Shown in pieces: positions 1-7,095 of a stretch of 31,728 bases of DNA. The translations under genes were made by a program, and so were the position numbers. Numbering within the stretch: position 1 is the first letter of the stretch; the number at the start of each line of letters is the position of its first letter. The notes under the pieces were generated by a model that saw only the letters and a list, made by a program, of their open reading frames with translations, did not search any database and had not been told where the DNA came from. This DNA comes from Nitrospirota bacterium (GTDB taxonomy: Bacteria; Nitrospirota; Thermodesulfovibrionia; Thermodesulfovibrionales; JdFR-85), in NCBI GenBank assembly GCA_013152195.1, contig JAADGU010000106.1:1-31728 (forward strand), written 5' to 3'.

Positions 1-79
1 GAAACAGTCCTGTTTGCCTTTAGACGCTCATATCTGTTAGCCTCAACAAGGCTATCACATATGAGGAGGTCGCACGGCA

Positions 80-847
80 CTGAGAAGGATTAAATTAATA
101 CTGCAGTATGACGGTACAGACTACTCCGGCTGGCAGGTGCAGCCTGACAGGGTTACCATACAGGGAGTCATTGAGGCAGGGCTGAGAAAGATGACCGGCG
201 AGGAGACGGTGGTGCTTTCAGCAGGGCGGACGGATGCAGGGGTTCATGCACTGCAGCAGGTGGCATCCTTTGACACGGCATCTAAATACCCGCCCCGGGT
301 TTTTCAGAAGGCCCTGAATGGAATGCTCCCCCGGGACATAAGGATAATTTCGTCTGATTATGCCGTTGATGATTTCCATCCGCGGTACAGCGCAAAGGCG
401 AAGAGCTATTTCTATCTGATCGATTGCTCGGAGACGGGAAACCCCTTTACGGAAAGGTACAGCTATTTCTGCAAATACAGGCTTGACAGTGAAAGGATGA
501 TCAAGGCAGCAGCATGTCTTACAGGCAGGCATGACTTTACCTCTTTCAGGGCCTCCGGTTGCGGCGCCAGATCACCGGTAAGGGAGATATACGATATAAA
601 GGTAGAGCAGATGAATACGATAGAGTTTCTGACTGCGGTTTTTTCAGGTTCCTTTATCAGGATATCGGTTAATGGAAATGCCTTCCTGAGACACATGGTG
701 CGCAATATTGCGGGCACCATGATTGAGGTTGGAAGAAACAGGATAAGTCCTGAGGGACTAAGCGGTATACTTGAGGCAAGGGACAGGAGAACCGCCGGTC
801 CTGCGGCTCCTGCCAGAGGGCTCTTTCTCGAAAGGGTCTTTTATTAG
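80..847 (+). CDS. truA: tRNA pseudouridine(38-40) synthase TruA
   Basis: Isomerises uridines 38-40 in the tRNA anticodon stem-loop to pseudouridine; cytoplasmic. The catalytic motif GRTDAGVHA is present with Asp at about residue 52, and the C-terminal half carries the family signature FLRHMVRNIAGTMIEVG. Length of about 255 residues is normal for TruA. The start is the odd part. Similarity to the family (RRIKLILQYDGTDYSGWQ) extends upstream of the first GTG (137) to a CTG at 80, placed 9 nt after a strong GAGGAGGT Shine-Dalgarno (63-70). No ATG or GTG is available there. Either CTG is the start, or one extra C at position 80 has turned ATG (79) into ACTG. The stop overlaps the stop of the convergent dksA-like gene by 4 bp (844-847). 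Identification is secure; the start is uncertain. Confidence 0.93.
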   Translation: MRRIKLILQYDGTDYSGWQVQPDRVTIQGVIEAGLRKMTGEETVVLSAGRTDAGVHALQQVASFDTASKYPPRVFQKALNGMLPRDIRIISSDYAVDDFHPRYSAKAKSYFYLIDCSETGNPFTERYSYFCKYRLDSERMIKAAACLTGRHDFTSFRASGCGARSPVREIYDIKVEQMNTIEFLTAVFSGSFIRISVNGNAFLRHMVRNIAGTMIEVGRNRISPEGLSGILEARDRRTAGPAAPARGLFLERVFY

Positions 848-1272
848 ATTCCCCTTTCCTCTCTCTCGATCTTTTCAAGCTCTTCCCTCTTTTCCATACA
901 ATCAACACAGTATATTGCAAAGGGAATTATCTTCAGCCTCTCTTCGCTGATTTCAGAGCCACAGTCTTCACAAATACCGTAAGTGCCCTCATTCAATTTT
1001 CTTAAAGCCTCGTCTATCTTGTTGAGGGTCTGCTTGTGAACTGTCAGTTTTTGCAGGTTGAGGTCTTCGGCCAAATCAACAACAGACCAGTCTCCATCAT
1101 CAAGGGCTGTCTCTGCAAGCTGCCTGTTCTCTCCCCTGATGAACTTCCCGATCTCGTTTTTTGCCTCCCTGATAATTTCCTGCCTCCTGGCGATGAGCAG
1201 TTTCCTCAGCCGTTCCTTTCTCTGCTCTTCACTCTCTTCAGGCTCTTTGCTCTTAGCCTTCTTTCTTGGCAT
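844..1272 (-). CDS. DksA/TraR-family zinc-finger regulator
   Basis: Predicted RNA-polymerase-binding regulator of the DksA/TraR C4 zinc-finger family, which acts through the secondary channel of RNA polymerase. Four cysteines form the finger at about residues 101, 104, 122 and 125 (CEDCG then IYCVDC), preceded by a long charged helical region (residues 15-95) that would form the coiled coil. An acidic DDGDW stretch sits where the family's tip lies. I chose the ATG at 1272 because AGAGGTGG lies just upstream, giving 142 residues; the frame stays open to 1320 but that part overlaps a separate small ORF. The gene is last in the rpsB-tsf-pyrH-frr minus-strand series and its stop overlaps that of truA. 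Whether it works as true DksA or as a TraR/YocK-type paralogue cannot be decided from sequence. Confidence 0.88.
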   Translation of the reverse strand: MPRKKAKSKEPEESEEQRKERLRKLLIARRQEIIREAKNEIGKFIRGENRQLAETALDDGDWSVVDLAEDLNLQKLTVHKQTLNKIDEALRKLNEGTYGICEDCGSEISEERLKIIPFAIYCVDCMEKREELEKIEREERGI

Positions 1273-1411
1273 TATCCACCTCTTTCTTCTCTGCCACGCC
1301 TTCTTTATATACTTCCACAATACTTCTGACCTTTATGCCGGCTGCCTTCAATGCCTTCTGTATGTCCGGTAACCTCGCATCTTCAACTTTTACCATAAAA
1401 TTTGCATTCAT
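1253..1411 (-). CDS. small ORF, 52 residues, overlapping the dksA-like start
   Basis: A short reading frame lies between frr and the dksA-like gene. It has the best ribosome-binding site in this stretch (AGGAGG, about 5 nt before ATG at 1411). It begins MNANFMVKVEDARLPDIQKA, ends EVDNAKKEG, and overlaps the dksA-like ATG by 20 nt in another frame, an arrangement typical of translational coupling. The predicted peptide is acidic-basic mixed and probably one beta strand plus helices. It has no signal peptide, membrane segment or cysteines. I do not recognise the family. It may be a genuine small protein or a coupling leader for the downstream regulator. Confidence 0.55.
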   Translation of the reverse strand: MNANFMVKVEDARLPDIQKALKAAGIKVRSIVEVYKEGVAEKKEVDNAKKEG

Positions 1412-1461
1412 AGTGCCTCCTCCTAGAAAGTAAGTAGAAATAAGCAGACTGTTCTGCCTGC

Positions 1462-2019
1462 CTATACTTCCATTATCTCCTTTTCCTTGTGATGCAGCAC
1501 CTCATCTATTGTTTTTATATAGGCATCGGTAAGCTTCTGTATCTCTTCAAGCCCCCGCTTGATGTCATCCTCACTGATATGTTTATCTTTCTCGAGTTTT
1601 TTCAGTCCTTCATTGGTCTCTCTGCGGATATTTCTTATTGCAACCCTTGCCTCCTCTGCACGCTTCCTCACGACCTTGACAAGCTGCTTCCTCCGCTCTT
1701 CCGTCAGCGGGGGGATGGCAATCCTTATGACCTTGCCGTCGTTTGAAGGGTTAAGCCCGAGGTCAGAGTGAAGGATGGCTTTCTCGATAACAGGGATCAA
1801 AGCTTGCTCCCAGGGTTGAATGACTATCACGCGTGGTTCGGGGACAGAGAGTGATGCAACCTGGTTCAGAGGCGTCTGTGTGCCATAATAATCAACTGAA
1901 ATACTATCCAGCAGAGAGGTGGAGGCACGGCCTGTCCTGATAGAGCCAAGGTCTTTCTTCAATACTTCTATTGCCTTCTCCATCTTCTCTTTTGCCTTTT
2001 TCTTCAATTCCCTATCCAT
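1462..2019 (-). CDS. frr: ribosome recycling factor
   Basis: Splits post-termination 70S complexes together with EF-G. The 185-residue length is standard. The N-terminal helix ends in KDLGSIRTGRAS, the family's hallmark, and the C-terminal helices carry KLVKVVRKRAEEARVAIRNI and IRRETNEGLKKL, matching the three-helix bundle domain. The beta-rich domain II lies between (VDYYGTQTPLNQVASLSV). The start ATG at 2019 follows GGAGGG with 6 nt spacing. It lies 70 nt downstream of the pyrH stop in the conserved bacterial order rpsB-tsf-pyrH-frr, so co-transcription is likely. Nothing unusual is seen. Confidence 0.97.
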   Translation of the reverse strand: MDRELKKKAKEKMEKAIEVLKKDLGSIRTGRASTSLLDSISVDYYGTQTPLNQVASLSVPEPRVIVIQPWEQALIPVIEKAILHSDLGLNPSNDGKVIRIAIPPLTEERRKQLVKVVRKRAEEARVAIRNIRRETNEGLKKLEKDKHISEDDIKRGLEEIQKLTDAYIKTIDEVLHHKEKEIMEV

Positions 2020-2089
2020 CTTATCCCTCCACAGGGTTCATCCATCTATAAGCAAGTTGCAGAAATTCTTCTTTGCCAGGAGATTCCTG

Positions 2090-2853
2090 TTAACTCATTC
2101 CAACAATGGTCCCTATGTTCTTTCCCTCCATGGCCCGCTTTACATTACCCTTCTTCCTTACATTAAATACCATAATCGGCAGGGCATTGTCCATACAGAG
2201 GGATATGGCGGTTGAATCCATTACATTCAACCCCTTCTTAAGTATACATCCATGTAGCTGATCTTCTTGAACTTTTTCGCATCAGGATCCTTGAAGGGGT
2301 CTGCAGAATACACACCATCAACCTTTGTGGCCTTAAGAATGATTTCAGCCCCGATCTCCATTGCCCTGAGAGAGGCTGCCGTATCAGTTGTGAAGTAGGG
2401 ATTACCCGTACCTGCAGCAAAGATGACGACCCGTCCCTTTTCCAGATGCCTGACGGCCCTGCGCCTGATGTATGGTTCTGCAAGTTCTCTCATTTCAATA
2501 GCGGATTGCACCCTTGTAGGAACCCCTGCCTTCTCCAGTGCATTTTGCAGAGCAAGTGCATTTATTACCGTGGCCAGCATACCCATATAGTCAGCGGTTG
2601 CACGCTCCATCCCCTTTACAGAGCCTTCAACACCACGAAAGATATTGCCCCCGCCAATGACAACTGCCACCTCAATGCCGAGCTTGTGAATGCCCTTAAT
2701 CTCGCTGGCCATAAAGTCCACAGTGGTGGCGTCAATCCCGTAACTTCTCTGCCCCATCAGGACCTCTCCGCTCAACTTCAGGAGAATCCTTCTGTATTTA
2801 ACCTTTGGTTTAATTTTGGATTTAATTTTGGGTTTAACCTTCAAGTTCCTCAC
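2090..2853 (-). CDS. pyrH: uridylate kinase PyrH, reading frame broken near the C-terminus
   Basis: Phosphorylates UMP to UDP; hexameric amino-acid-kinase fold. Seen: RRILLKLSGEVLMG (phosphate binding), VVIGGGNIFRG, the RVQSAIEM region, AAGTGNPYFTTDTAA, ATKVDGVYSADP. After KKISYMDVY the frame runs into TGA at 2227-2229, but the expected C-terminus (GLNVMDSTAISLCMDN, then VKRAMEGKNIGTIVG) continues in another frame to TAA at 2090-2092. The break is at about 2241-2247, where GTATAC stands where family proteins would need GTAC (2 extra bases) or GTATACC (1 missing). PyrH is normally essential, so an assembly indel is the likeliest cause. The start is unclear: GTG 2853 or TTG 2844, both inside the end of tsf. 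The N-terminus has an unusual lysine-rich KxK repeat. Confidence 0.9.
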
Positions 2854-3436
2854 CAAGCTGAAAACGTGTAAAGCGTCTGACAATGATGTTTTCTCCAAAT
2901 TTTGCGACCATCTCTGTCACGATATCCCTGATCTTCTTCTTCTGGTCCGGATCCTTTACAAATACCTGGTCCAGCAGGCAATTTTCCGCATAGAACTTTT
3001 CAAGCTTTCCTTCAACTATTTTTTCTACAACATGTTCGGGCCTGTCTTTTGTCTGATCCCTGTATATGGACTTCTCCCTTTCAATGACATCCTGAGGGAT
3101 ATCCTCTCTTGATAGGTACCGTGGATTTGCAGCCGCTATATGCATGGCAACATCCTTGACAAACTGACGAAAATCATCGGTTCTCGCAACAAAATCAGTC
3201 TCACAGTTTACCTCAATCAGAACACCGATTTTATCCATATGTATGTAGGAGACTATCAGCCCTTCAGATGCCTTTCTTCCCGCCCTCTTCTCAGCAGCAG
3301 CAAGCCCTTTTTTTCTTAATGCATCTATGGCCTTATCAAAGTCACCGTTGCTTTCTGAAAGGGCCTTTTTACAGTCCATCATTCCGGCGCCTGTCTGCTC
3401 CCTTAACCGTTTCACCATATCAGCAGTGACAGTCAT
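2834..3436 (-). CDS. tsf: translation elongation factor Ts
   Basis: Nucleotide exchange factor for EF-Tu. The N-terminal UBA-like domain (VKRLREQTGAGMMDCKKAL) and the EF-Tu contact motif TDFVART are intact, followed by the family signature around VAMHIAAANPRYL. At 200 residues it is the short form, lacking much of the second core subdomain found in E. coli EF-Ts (about 283 residues); this short form is common in several phyla. Its ATG overlaps the rpsB stop in an ATGA arrangement (3433-3436), and its 3' end overlaps the predicted pyrH start, so the three genes are translationally coupled. Confidence 0.97.
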   Translation of the reverse strand: MTVTADMVKRLREQTGAGMMDCKKALSESNGDFDKAIDALRKKGLAAAEKRAGRKASEGLIVSYIHMDKIGVLIEVNCETDFVARTDDFRQFVKDVAMHIAAANPRYLSREDIPQDVIEREKSIYRDQTKDRPEHVVEKIVEGKLEKFYAENCLLDQVFVKDPDQKKKIRDIVTEMVAKFGENIIVRRFTRFQLGEELEG

Positions 3437-4257
3437 TCTGCAACCTCCTCTGTTTGTGGCGCTGCCTCTATCGGTGGTATTGCCGGTTCATTTACAGCCG
3501 CCATCTCTTCTTCTTCCTGCGAAATCTTTTCCTTTATCCTGGCCTCTTCAGCCTTTGCCTCTATCTCCTTGTTCAGGATCTCTTGTCCTTCAAGGATTGC
3601 AGTAGCCATTTTGGAGGTGATAAGCTTTATTGCCCTTATGGCATCATCGTTTCCCGGAATAACATGGTCAATCTCATCCGGGTCACAGTTTGTATCAACA
3701 ATAGCCACAATTGGGATCTTCAGGATTCTTGCTTCCTGAACAGCTATCCTCTCTTTTCTCGGGTCAACAACAAACAGGGCCCCGGGAAGTGTCTGCATGT
3801 TCTTAAGCCCCCCCAGGTTTTTCTCAAGCTTTGTCCGGGTCTTTTCCAGTTTTGCTACCTCTTTTTTGGTAAGTGCCTCGTATGTACCGTCTTCCTTCAT
3901 TTTTTCAATATTTTTCAGCTTCTCTATGCTCTTCTTGATCGTGGTGAAATTGGTCAACATGCCGCCAAGCCATCTCTGGTTAACATAAAAAGCCCCTGCC
4001 CGCTCTGTCTCGTCCTTGATTGAGTCCTGCGCCTGTTTTTTTGTTCCCACAAAAAGGACGGTCTGACCGGACATTGACAGGCCCTTCAGAAAATTATAGG
4101 CGCTTTCAAGGCCCTTCATGGTCTTCTGAAGGTCTATAATATAGATACCGTTTCTCTCACCAAAGATGTAACGCTTCATCTTCGGATTCCATCTCTTGAC
4201 CTGGTGTCCAAAATGAACGCCGGCCTCTAACAACTCTTTCATAGTTACAACTGACAT
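3433..4257 (-). CDS. rpsB: 30S ribosomal protein S2
   Basis: Small-subunit ribosomal protein. It opens with MSVVTMKELLEAGVHFGHQ and carries RWNPKMKRYIFGERNGIYII, FVGTKKQAQ, NQRWLGGMLTNF and IVDTNCDPDEIDHVIPGNDD, all S2 signatures. The 274 residues include a roughly 45-residue acidic, glutamate- and alanine-rich tail (from about residue 230) beyond the conserved fold, which is a common extension in longer S2 proteins. ATG at 4257 follows CAGGAGGAAGG. It is the first gene of the minus-strand rpsB-tsf-pyrH-frr operon. Confidence 0.97.
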   Translation of the reverse strand: MSVVTMKELLEAGVHFGHQVKRWNPKMKRYIFGERNGIYIIDLQKTMKGLESAYNFLKGLSMSGQTVLFVGTKKQAQDSIKDETERAGAFYVNQRWLGGMLTNFTTIKKSIEKLKNIEKMKEDGTYEALTKKEVAKLEKTRTKLEKNLGGLKNMQTLPGALFVVDPRKERIAVQEARILKIPIVAIVDTNCDPDEIDHVIPGNDDAIRAIKLITSKMATAILEGQEILNKEIEAKAEEARIKEKISQEEEEMAAVNEPAIPPIEAAPQTEEVAE

Positions 4258-4514
4258 GGTTCTCCCTTCCTCCTGGTTTTTTTCCTCCGCCTCTTCCCCT
4301 GAACTCCGGGCACTTGTATCTGTCCCGCAAACCGGTCAGGAGAGGTTTTAAGGCGTGTGTTTTAGATTTTCTGCAGAAAACTGCAGGATATTGTCAATGC
4401 TGCAGCTTCAGATAATGCCATACAGATTAACATAACAAAGGGAAAAAATTCAAGAATTCGAGTCAGAATTCGGGGCAGACCTAAGATTGCAGTTATAAAA
4501 CCTGTCAACTTCTG
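4258..4514 (-). promoter_or_regulatory. rpsB upstream leader region, promoter not firmly placed
   Basis: Non-coding stretch upstream of rpsB. On the minus strand a perfect TTGACA hexamer lies at 4392-4397, but no good -10 box stands 16-19 nt beyond it, so the promoter is only suggested. If used it would give a leader of roughly 100 nt, room for the S2-type autogenous control known in some bacteria. A 14 bp perfect palindrome TTTTCTGCAGAAAA sits at 4367-4380, and two AGAATTCG direct repeats lie near 4453-4472. No open frame here looks like a gene. Confidence 0.35.
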
Positions 4515-4656
4515 GTAATAGACAGGGATACAGAGTTTTCACTCATTCTCGTCCCAGCGTCCTGCCGGGACTCCGAGGTAATTATCACGCCTCACCATCC
4601 AGGTGAGACAAAAGTGATAATTAAATCCGTTCAAACTCTGTATCCCTGTCTATTAC
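4515..4656. repeat. 142 bp nested palindromic element (MITE-like)
   Basis: Two perfect 24 bp inverted repeats (4515-4538 and 4633-4656, core AGACAGGGATACAGAGTTT and its complement) bound the element. Inside are further paired arms: GTCCC/GGGAC at 4551-4555 and 4567-4571, AATTATCAC with GTGATAATT, and within that CTCACC with GGTGAG. The whole can fold into a branched hairpin. The outermost bases are TA at both ends (4516-4517, 4654-4655), as a TA target duplication would leave, although this could be chance. It has no coding capacity. It lies between two minus-strand genes and could also stop transcription of the repair gene upstream of it. Confidence 0.7.
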
Positions 4657-4685
4657 TATCTCATCGCTATTGAGGGGCAGAGAAG

Positions 4686-5231
4686 TCAGAGGGAGCTATA
4701 GTATTCGAGCTCAAGTAGCCTCCTCTTGATCCCGATACCCGAGGAGTAGCCACCCAATTTGCCGTCCGATTGAATAACCCTGTGGCAGGGAAGAATTATG
4801 GGCAGGGGATTTTTGCCGAGGGCCTGGCCGACCGCCCTTACAGACCGGGGAGAGCCAAGCCTCTCTGCAAGCCATTTGTATGTCCGGGTCTCTCCATAGG
4901 GTATTTCATTCAATGTCAGCCAGACCTTTTTCTCAAAATCCGTTCCCGAAAGGATAAACGGGATGTCGAACTTCCTCAGCTTTCCCTCAAAATAGTCCGT
5001 CACCTGTTCCTTGATATACTCGGGCAGGGGGGTTTTTTTTGCAGCAACGGCCGGTGGGGTTCCGTGACAGGTGGGGGCCGCTCTCTTTCCATGCCTGGTG
5101 AAACCAATGTCTGTCAGATGAACAGAGTCTGCCTGATTACCTTTAAGGATATACGTCAGATAGAGGTGGCCCAGGGGGGTGCAGACCACATCGCAGAGCA
5201 GATCAGAGGAGTAAGGGTTCCTTTTGTTCAT
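4686..5231 (-). CDS. methylated-DNA--protein-cysteine methyltransferase (Ogt/MGMT type)
   Basis: Suicide repair enzyme that transfers the alkyl group from O6-alkylguanine or O4-alkylthymine to its own cysteine. The active site PCHRVI is at about residues 148-153, preceded by the helix-turn-helix DNA-binding region (IPYGETRTYKWLAERLG, then RAVGQALGKNPLP) and followed by the GGYSSG turn. The N-terminal 80 residues are a poorly conserved ribonuclease-like domain. Length of 181 residues fits the family. The start ATG (5231) overlaps the 3' end of the HD-GYP gene by 29 nt and is preceded by GTGAGG, so co-translation is likely. No Ada-type regulatory domain is fused, so the gene is probably not an adaptive-response sensor. 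Confidence 0.93.
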   Translation of the reverse strand: MNKRNPYSSDLLCDVVCTPLGHLYLTYILKGNQADSVHLTDIGFTRHGKRAAPTCHGTPPAVAAKKTPLPEYIKEQVTDYFEGKLRKFDIPFILSGTDFEKKVWLTLNEIPYGETRTYKWLAERLGSPRSVRAVGQALGKNPLPIILPCHRVIQSDGKLGGYSSGIGIKRRLLELEYYSSL

Positions 5232-6252
5232 CAGGCCTCACGTCAGCTCCGGCACCGAGCCCCAGGAGATCATGTCCTGTCAGGTTCATCATCTCTATAA
5301 AATGCTCAAGTAACCGGGGGTCCCATTGTCCAAGGTGTTTTTCCTCTCCCATGACCTCCAGCACCTCAAATGCAGTGCGGCCTTCCCGGTAGAGACGCTC
5401 GGAGAACATGGCATCAAAGGAGTCAACTATTGAGAGGATCCTTGCCAGCAAAGGGACATCCTCACCCTTTAATCCGTCAGGGAAACCATTCCCGTCCCAC
5501 CTCTCATGGTGGTGTCTGATTGCCGGAAGGACTTCCCGGAGTGAATGCAGGGGCTTACATATCTGCTCACCAATAATTGTGTGTTTCTTTATTATTTCCA
5601 TCTCTTCATCCGTAAGAGGGGGAGGTTTGAGGAACAGGTCCTTGCTCAAACCTATTTTTCCTATATCGTGCAGGAGGCCTGCCTTGCGCAACAGTTCCTG
5701 CTCCTGAAGGGAAAGTCCCAGATAATCTCCAAACTCCTTCGAGAACTCACCAACCCTGGTCGAATGCCCCTGCGTATGAGGGTCACGGACTTCAAGGGTA
5801 GCTGCAAGTGTAAGGATGATATTTTCTGAATGCTCCAGCTCATCATGGAGATGTTTCAGTCTCAGTAAAGAGCGGATTCTGGCTAAAAATTCCCTGGGGT
5901 CAAAGGGGCTGCTGATAAAATCATCAGCTCCTGATTCAAGCCCTTTTATCCTGCTCCCTCTGTCGCTGTGAGCAGCAATGAGTATGACAGGGAAAAACCT
6001 TCGTCCTGCCCTGTCCTTGAATATCTGACATAGCTGGAAGCCGTTGATATCAGGCCTTGTAATATCAATGATAGCAATGTCAGGTTGACTGGTTTCGAAT
6101 ATGTCTATTGCCTCGACAGGATGAGCTGATTTGAAGACACGGAAATCGTCTGATTTAAAGACTGCCTCGATCAGTTCTGTGTCGGACTGCAGATCATCCA
6201 CAATGAGTACAGATGCCGTATACTTTACAGGTATAAGATTATTAGAAATCAT
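5203..6252 (-). CDS. response regulator with HD-GYP c-di-GMP phosphodiesterase domain
   Basis: Receiver domain at residues 14-130 (acid pair Asp19-Asp20, predicted phospho-acceptor Asp63 in IIDIT), then an HD-GYP domain at about 145-325. Metal-binding residues are seen in HDIGKIG (195-201) and in HHHERWDGNGFPDGLKG (247-263; GFP in place of GYP). Such proteins hydrolyse cyclic di-GMP to GMP or pGpG when activated. The receiver's near-invariant Lys before Pro-Phe is Ser here (FISSPFD, residue 115), so phosphorylation signalling may be altered or lost. I chose ATG 6252 over 6300 because a consensus-like promoter ends 9 nt before it and there is no Shine-Dalgarno. No cognate histidine kinase is adjacent. 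Followed by the overlapping repair gene. Confidence 0.9.
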   Translation of the reverse strand: MISNNLIPVKYTASVLIVDDLQSDTELIEAVFKSDDFRVFKSAHPVEAIDIFETSQPDIAIIDITRPDINGFQLCQIFKDRAGRRFFPVILIAAHSDRGSRIKGLESGADDFISSPFDPREFLARIRSLLRLKHLHDELEHSENIILTLAATLEVRDPHTQGHSTRVGEFSKEFGDYLGLSLQEQELLRKAGLLHDIGKIGLSKDLFLKPPPLTDEEMEIIKKHTIIGEQICKPLHSLREVLPAIRHHHERWDGNGFPDGLKGEDVPLLARILSIVDSFDAMFSERLYREGRTAFEVLEVMGEEKHLGQWDPRLLEHFIEMMNLTGHDLLGLGAGADVRPDEQKEPLLL

Positions 6253-6261
6253 TATTAAATA

Positions 6262-6290
6262 ATTAAAACATCTTTTGAAATATTTGTCAA
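6262..6290 (-). promoter_or_regulatory. sigma-70-type promoter of the HD-GYP gene
   Basis: Reading on the minus strand: TTGACA (6290-6285), a 17 nt spacer, then TTTAAT (6267-6262), 5 of 6 to the -10 consensus. The ATG at 6252 begins 9 nt after the -10 box, so the transcript would have a leader of only two or three nucleotides. No ribosome-binding site is visible, in keeping with leaderless or near-leaderless translation. Confidence 0.65.
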
Positions 6291-6387
6291 GAAAATGCAC
6301 TGACTAATTAGCAGGTTACCTGCAGAAGTTAACTCTTTTCTTTAATATGCATAAATATACATTAAAGTCACATGCATGAGGGTTTTC

Positions 6388-6603
6388 TTAAAGAAGTCTT
6401 AGCCCTGCGTAGTAGCAGCAGCATTCATTGTCAAGGTTATTGATAAAAGACCTCTCTTCTCCGTCCTCAAAAAGGACCTTTACGAAACAGAAGCCCCCTT
6501 CCAGCAAAGAACGCTTCTCTTCCACTACAACCCCTTCACCCCAGGAATCGTATCTGAGGTGCCTGACCCTGTTGCCGGTCTTCAAGTACAGCCTCGGCCT
6601 CAT
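6388..6603 (-). CDS. small DUF3553-like protein
   Basis: About 71 residues from ATG 6603. It carries the pattern VRHLRYDSWGEGVVV followed by FVKVLFEDGEERSF, which resembles the small beta-barrel DUF3553 family (VRHP..DWG.G.V then VNFE..G). It ends in an unusual NECCCYYAGLRLL with three adjacent cysteines. Function unknown; the fold suggests a Tudor/SH3-like barrel such as the CarD-type RNA polymerase interacting domain, but that is an analogy only. The frame stays open to an ATG at 6639, but the shorter start is preferred because a promoter runs directly into it. Single-gene unit, with an apparent leaderless transcript. Confidence 0.65.
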   Translation of the reverse strand: MRPRLYLKTGNRVRHLRYDSWGEGVVVEEKRSLLEGGFCFVKVLFEDGEERSFINNLDNECCCYYAGLRLL

Positions 6604-6609
6604 ACTTAA

Positions 6610-6639
6610 ATTATACCTGTGTCCGGAACATATTGTCAT
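6610..6639 (-). promoter_or_regulatory. promoter of the DUF3553-like gene, abutting the ATG
   Basis: On the minus strand: ATGACA (6639-6634; one mismatch to TTGACA), an 18 nt spacer, and a perfect TATAAT (6615-6610). Only 6 nt (TTAAGT) separate the -10 box from ATG 6603, so transcription would start at or next to the A of the start codon. There is no room for a Shine-Dalgarno. Confidence 0.65.
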
Positions 6640-6675
6640 ACCCGGCCCTTTTTAGGGAATGCAGTCTTAATGAAG

Positions 6676-6747
6676 AACCGGGGCCGGATTCCCGAGGCAA
6701 GCAGGTGTGCAATGCCGGGTTCAGATGTTGTGGCATCAGCCCCGGCT
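6676..6747. repeat. 72 bp GC-rich element able to fold as a three-way junction
   Basis: Outer 9 bp arms AACCGGGGC (6676-6684) and GCCCCGGCT (6739-6747) pair with one G-U. They enclose two hairpins: CCCG...CGGG extended by GCA-type pairs (6691-6719), and GATG-TTGTGG-CATC (6724-6737). The fold works on both strands. I could not match it to a riboswitch class I know. It may be a structured leader, a terminator-like unit or a short dispersed palindromic repeat. Confidence 0.4.
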
Positions 6748-7095
6748 CCTTCGGCCCTTACGAATTATTATATAGATGAAAAGGGCTGCCCGTGATACAG
6801 CCAAGGCTTAAGGATGCTATGAAATCACTCATAAAACATAAAACATAAAACAGCAAACTTTATCCCGCTGCCTGAAAATCCCGGATGGTTGCATAAAAAT
6901 ATTATCTATGCGAATATGTTATTAAGGCCATCATCATTTTATGTCTTCTGGTAGTTTTATTTGTATTTTTTCGGCTATGACCTGCGATTGCCATGTTATG
7001 ACGGACAATGTTTTTGTTTGTTAAACTTTTGAGTGCCCAGGCTTCAAACAATATAGACTTATTAGAGTTTTAAATAGCTTTAGGGCGGATTTTTT

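Noticed and set aside
1..93. Open frame running from the window edge to TAA at 91-93, a possible 3' end of an upstream gene
   Set aside because: Only 30 residues (ending RRSHGTEKD) without a recognisable motif, and the end overlaps the truA ribosome-binding site. If the suspected extra C near 80 is an error, the frame simply runs into truA.
6776..6811. 11-codon ORF MKRAARDTAKA
   Set aside because: Too short, without a ribosome-binding site or conserved context.
6830..6850. Triple CATAAAA heptamer
   Set aside because: Short A/T-rich tandem repeat in A/T-rich DNA, most likely chance slippage; no link to an origin or regulator is visible.
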